Shown here: in pieces, positions 60,665 to 64,000 of the stretch | How positions within the stretch are numbered: the first letter of the stretch is position 1 | How the letters are laid out: every line of letters begins with the position of its first letter | From: Eonycteris spelaea | Taxonomy: Eukaryota; Chordata; Mammalia; Chiroptera; Pteropodidae | DNA: 64,000 nucleotides | Direction: 5' to 3' | Assembly: GCA_003508835.1 (NCBI GenBank) | Contig: PUFA01000209.1 | Location: forward strand, 1,157,001-1,221,000 | Translations under genes and position numbers: made by a program | The notes under the pieces: generated by a model | What the model saw: the letters and a program-made list of their open reading frames with translations, nothing else | What the model was told of the DNA's origin: nothing | The model's database searches: none

Positions 60665-62655
60665 TTTAAAATTAGGGTCTCTACTTGCTTGGCACACAGA
60701 TCATCAAAAAATGGTTTCATCTTTGAATACTTAGAATCTTCTAGCTCTCAAAGTTTGTATTTTTATTATAGTAGATGCATTTGGCTCTGTAACTGAACAA
60801 AATATAGTAGGAAACATGGATGAGAAAATGAATTTTGGCTCTTGAATGAAGTATTCGTTGAAGAGTTAGCCATTTGCCTGCTGCTTAATGAGGTAAGATA
60901 TTGAAGCCAACTTTTTTCTTGTTTTCTTTCCAGAATGTTATACTTGATTATTGTATTTTCATTTCTTAAAGAAAGATTATAATGCTTAACCCAAATTTAT
61001 TGATAAATAATAGTGAGATTTCAAGTACTGACTTATTAGAGCTCTTTAAAGCATATCTTTATCTTTGTCTTTGTTCTTTATGATTGGATTTGTATTTAAA
61101 ATACAACACTATGAACATAAGAATCTATAAGCAAGTTTGGTCTTCATTCTTGGTTACAGTACTGGTTGTAGTTAACCACTGCTATTGGGTAAACTACTAA
61201 AACAATTTCAACACTCATAAATATATGGCTGCTGTCGTAAGCCTCCAGAATGCCCACCATCATCCCAAGTGACCCAGACTCACTCTGGACCCTTTTCCAT
61301 CTCTCTACAGTTCAGCATCTACAGGGTTAATACCTGCCTCAGTATAAGTGCCTGTCACTCCATCAGCTTCTGCTCTGATTGGTTGATTCCAACTGTCCGC
61401 CTGCCCAAGTTGTTACATAGGTCGAATAGTGTTTTGATTATAGCACTAGCTACAACTATTGTCAAGTTATTGTCATTATTGTTGGTAAAGGTGGTGCTTA
61501 TCTTCCTAAATCCCAATAAGTAAAAGTAGATGAAAAGCTTCCTTCCCTTGATATCTGTGTATTTACTTGAATGTCTTCGAGGAAAACAGAAAACCTCAGA
61601 TATTAACCAAAACTTGATCTATCATAATATCTTTCTTAAAGTATCAAGAAATACATCTATATCTTTGTATAAGAAAATTAACTACAGTAAAAAAAAAATA
61701 GTCATGGCAAAAATGTCACCATTCTGTTCATGTTCATTTCTAATGTGAAATACAAAGAATTATAAATAATGGCATAAAACTAAGCACATTTTACTGACTC
61801 ATAGGGATCAAAAGTATAACAATAATGTTTACATGGAGAAAAAAAGTAAGTGAGGAAATGAGCAACAGAAAAAAGTGGTTTAATTATAAGTGCTAAATGC
61901 ATATAACATATAATGAGAGATTATAATATAGATGCATGATGGAATAATATCCAACTTTAAGCACTAAAATTCATTAAAAGAGATTTCTTCAAAATTAAAG
62001 ATATTTTAATATTAATATCATTATTATTTTTAAAGGTCTAATCAGTACAAAAAGTACAAAGAGAAGAGTAAAAAATAATTCCATGTCAAAACAATCGTTA
62101 TTAGCAGCTGATGAACCTTGGTCCACATATTACTCAACGTACTTATGCAGACATGATGGATGGATGGATGTATATATAAATAAGATAAATGGATAGACTG
62201 GAAAATAAAATGGCATTACACTGTTTCATTACAAATAACATTTTACTTACTTTAAACTTTTTAAAAAGCATAAGAAATTTTAGAGCTTAAATTTGAGTCT
62301 GAGGATTTAGCCCACTTATACCACATCTGCCATACATGCTTCACTTCCCACGTTCTCTTATAGTGGTTCTATCAACAGTGGTGACTGTGTACATTAATAT
62401 GATTGTAAATATCTTTCAGAACTGAGCCATGATTATATTTCTCTCCCGTTTAGATTTTTCCTCAAGTTAGCAATTGCTTTGCTTTTCTATGTGAATAGTA
62501 CTAATTCTTTCCAAATTAATATTATTTCCCACATGACAATTGCTTTAAGTAATTGATTAGGTCAATTTTTACCTATTAGAGATGTTGCTTCTGGAACCTT
62601 CTGTTTTCCTGAGTCAATCAACTGATTACTCTCTAAGTGTGCTGCAACTATTGTC
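60665..62655. other. Unassigned intronic sequence
   Basis: A short (TGGA)n tract at 62156-62170. 61230-61450 is of mixed composition. No gene seen. Confidence 0.45.
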
Positions 62656-62659
62656 ATTT

Positions 62660-63330
62660 TTGGTTGGATTTGATCCCCTAGTTCCCAAATTTCATGTCTT
62701 TTTGTTTATATGGAGTACATTCTGAGTAAGAGAAATTTGGAGTGAATTTTTGAAATCTTTTATATTTGAAAATGTTCTTATTCTATCCTTATACCTTAAA
62801 AATAGTTTGGGCATTAGTTAGAATCTTCTTTCTGAATATGGAGGCATTTTCCCATTGTCTCCTCGCTTCCACAATGTGACTGCTGCACTTACCAGGTGCC
62901 ATTTTGTTTCCCCGGCTTTATATGGAACTTTCCTTCACCTCTCTTGAGCTCTATTCTGAAATTTTAGGTTGTGAATCAGTGCAGGTTTTTTTTTTATTCT
63001 TGTGCTAGATACACAGTGGGTTACTTCAATTTGAATGACCTTCACAAATAACTCTCCAGAGGGTCTTTTCATCTTAAATTTCAACAATCATGCTTTCAAT
63101 TTTCAAAGAGTTCTTGCTTGTGTTTCTATTGTTCTTTTTTTTTTAAATCATTTTATATGGTTTCATGAATTCAATCTCTTTTCTTAACTTTCTGAAGATA
63201 ACATTTGTAATTTTTGAAGTTTCTTCTGCTCTCTTCAATATCATACTTCTATGTCTTTTTTTCTGTTTTGTTGAGTTTTTATATTCCCTCTTCAAGGCTC
63301 TGCTCAAATATCTGGTGATGTCTTACATGT
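62660..63330 (-). mobile_element. Antisense L1-like fragment
   Basis: ggaggcattttcccattgtc, tcctcgcttccacaatgtga, ctgctgcacttaccaggtgc, then gggtcttttcatcttaaatt and gaattcaatctcttttctta resemble the same old L1-associated antisense segment as in 44.4-47.1 kb. Confidence 0.45.
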
Positions 63331-63434
63331 CACACATTTAAAAAGCATGTCGGAAGCTCTGTGTGCATGTTCAGGTAGAGCTAGCTGGCATGCTTCGAGG
63401 TAGAGTGATCTGGTTGGCACAGAGCACTCTTGAG

Positions 63435-63630
63435 AAGTGGTTCTCAAACTTAGAGGTTGAAACTAAAACCTATGCCTTGGAAACACCCAGAAGCCTTGTT
63501 AAAACACAGATTGCTAGGTGCCACACTCAGATTTTTTGATTCAGTGATAGAGCCTGAGATTTGCATTTGTAAAATGTTTTCAGATGATACTGGTATTGCT
63601 GATCCTGGGGCTACAATTTAAGAAACACTG
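63435..63630 (+). mobile_element. Non-autonomous hAT-Charlie element (MER20-type)
   Basis: It starts aagtggttctcaaactta, then ccttgttaaaacacagattg and tttttgattcagtgatagag, then gatttgcatttgtaaaatg, ending agaaacactg. Flanking octamers ctcttgag and acctagag agree at 5 of 8 positions. Confidence 0.75.
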
Positions 63631-64000
63631 ACCTAGAGAAAACTCAGTCCAATTTCCTGCCCAGTAGGGATATATCTGTTACCAGGAGCAGAACAAAGAC
63701 ATCTGAGGATCCCACTTTTCAGTACTGAGCTTTCTATAAAACCTTCAGTTTTAGGGAAGTTCTTATTCCAAGGTTTTTGCAGCTTAAATCTTCATTGGCA
63801 TCCTTCTGTTTGGGAGCACAGATTTTCCCTTGTACTTAGTTAATTGTGGTTCTTCTACCTGCTTTCCATTTCCCCCTTTGTGTTAACATTTTATCCATTA
63901 TTGTCTCCATTTCCATTTTATTTTTTTAAATAGAATTTATACTTGTTTCAAAACTGTGTCATTTAATGGGACTCCAGAAGGGAGCAAATATAAATTCATG

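Noticed and set aside
62156..62200. Satellite or CRISPR-like array
   Set aside because: Only four TGGA units followed by irregular sequence. There are no spaced identical repeats anywhere in the window, and CRISPR is not expected in a mammal.

Overview
The window is AT-rich, gene-poor, non-coding mammalian DNA with one recognisable protein-coding exon. Dispersed L2, MIR, L1, hAT-Charlie, Tigger and MaLR-type repeats, together with a vertebrate-style exon with splice signals, point to a placental mammal. I see no Alu, rodent B1/B2, carnivore SINEC, ruminant BovA/Bov-tA, equine ERE or vespertilionid Ves copies. The host is therefore probably outside the lineages where those families are dense. 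A 5S-rRNA-headed retroposon plus this absence is compatible with a fruit bat, but that is inference only. All repeat-family names rest on remembered consensus sequences, not on a database run.

The only gene is PTCHD4 (patched-domain-containing 4), plus strand. The exon at 30272-30749 has a good polypyrimidine tract and AG acceptor before it and a GT donor after it. It encodes the end of the first extracellular loop and the first membrane segments of the sterol-sensing-like domain. Its length is exactly 3 bases short of the intact exon as I recall it, because of two separate losses: 2 bases near 30584 and 1 base near 30729. These shift about 145 bases out of frame and create a stop. The flanks, 1-30271 and 30750-64000, read as parts of the two very long PTCHD4 introns. 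The first and last coding exons are not in the window.

Intron 1 part (1-30271): an intact hAT-Charlie element with target duplication at the left edge, scattered MIR/L2, an L1 3' end near 9.3-9.9 kb, an (AC)28 tract inside an L2 copy near 15 kb, a 5S rRNA-derived retroposon with a perfect 14-bp target duplication near 17.4 kb, a purine-rich tract near 19.1 kb, a short C4G-repeat/GC-box tract near 22.5 kb, a MER6-like Tigger element nested in another repeat at 23.3-23.9 kb, and a (GT)28 tract at 29.7 kb.

Intron 2 part (30750-64000): MIR copies, a roughly 2-kb antisense L2 copy reaching into reverse-transcriptase sequence (34.3-36.2 kb), an L1-like antisense block split by a MaLR-type LTR (44.4-47.1 kb), a 36-bp near-perfect palindrome at 49.4 kb, an L1/HAL1-like A-rich stretch near 52.3-53.1 kb, an RTE/BovB-like LINE fragment with a recognisable reverse-transcriptase YADD region (53.7-54.6 kb), two L1 3' ends and a second hAT-Charlie element near 60.5 kb. 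No independent transcription unit, tRNA, snRNA or CRISPR is visible. The remaining short open frames look like chance or antisense frames in repeats and are not annotated as genes.
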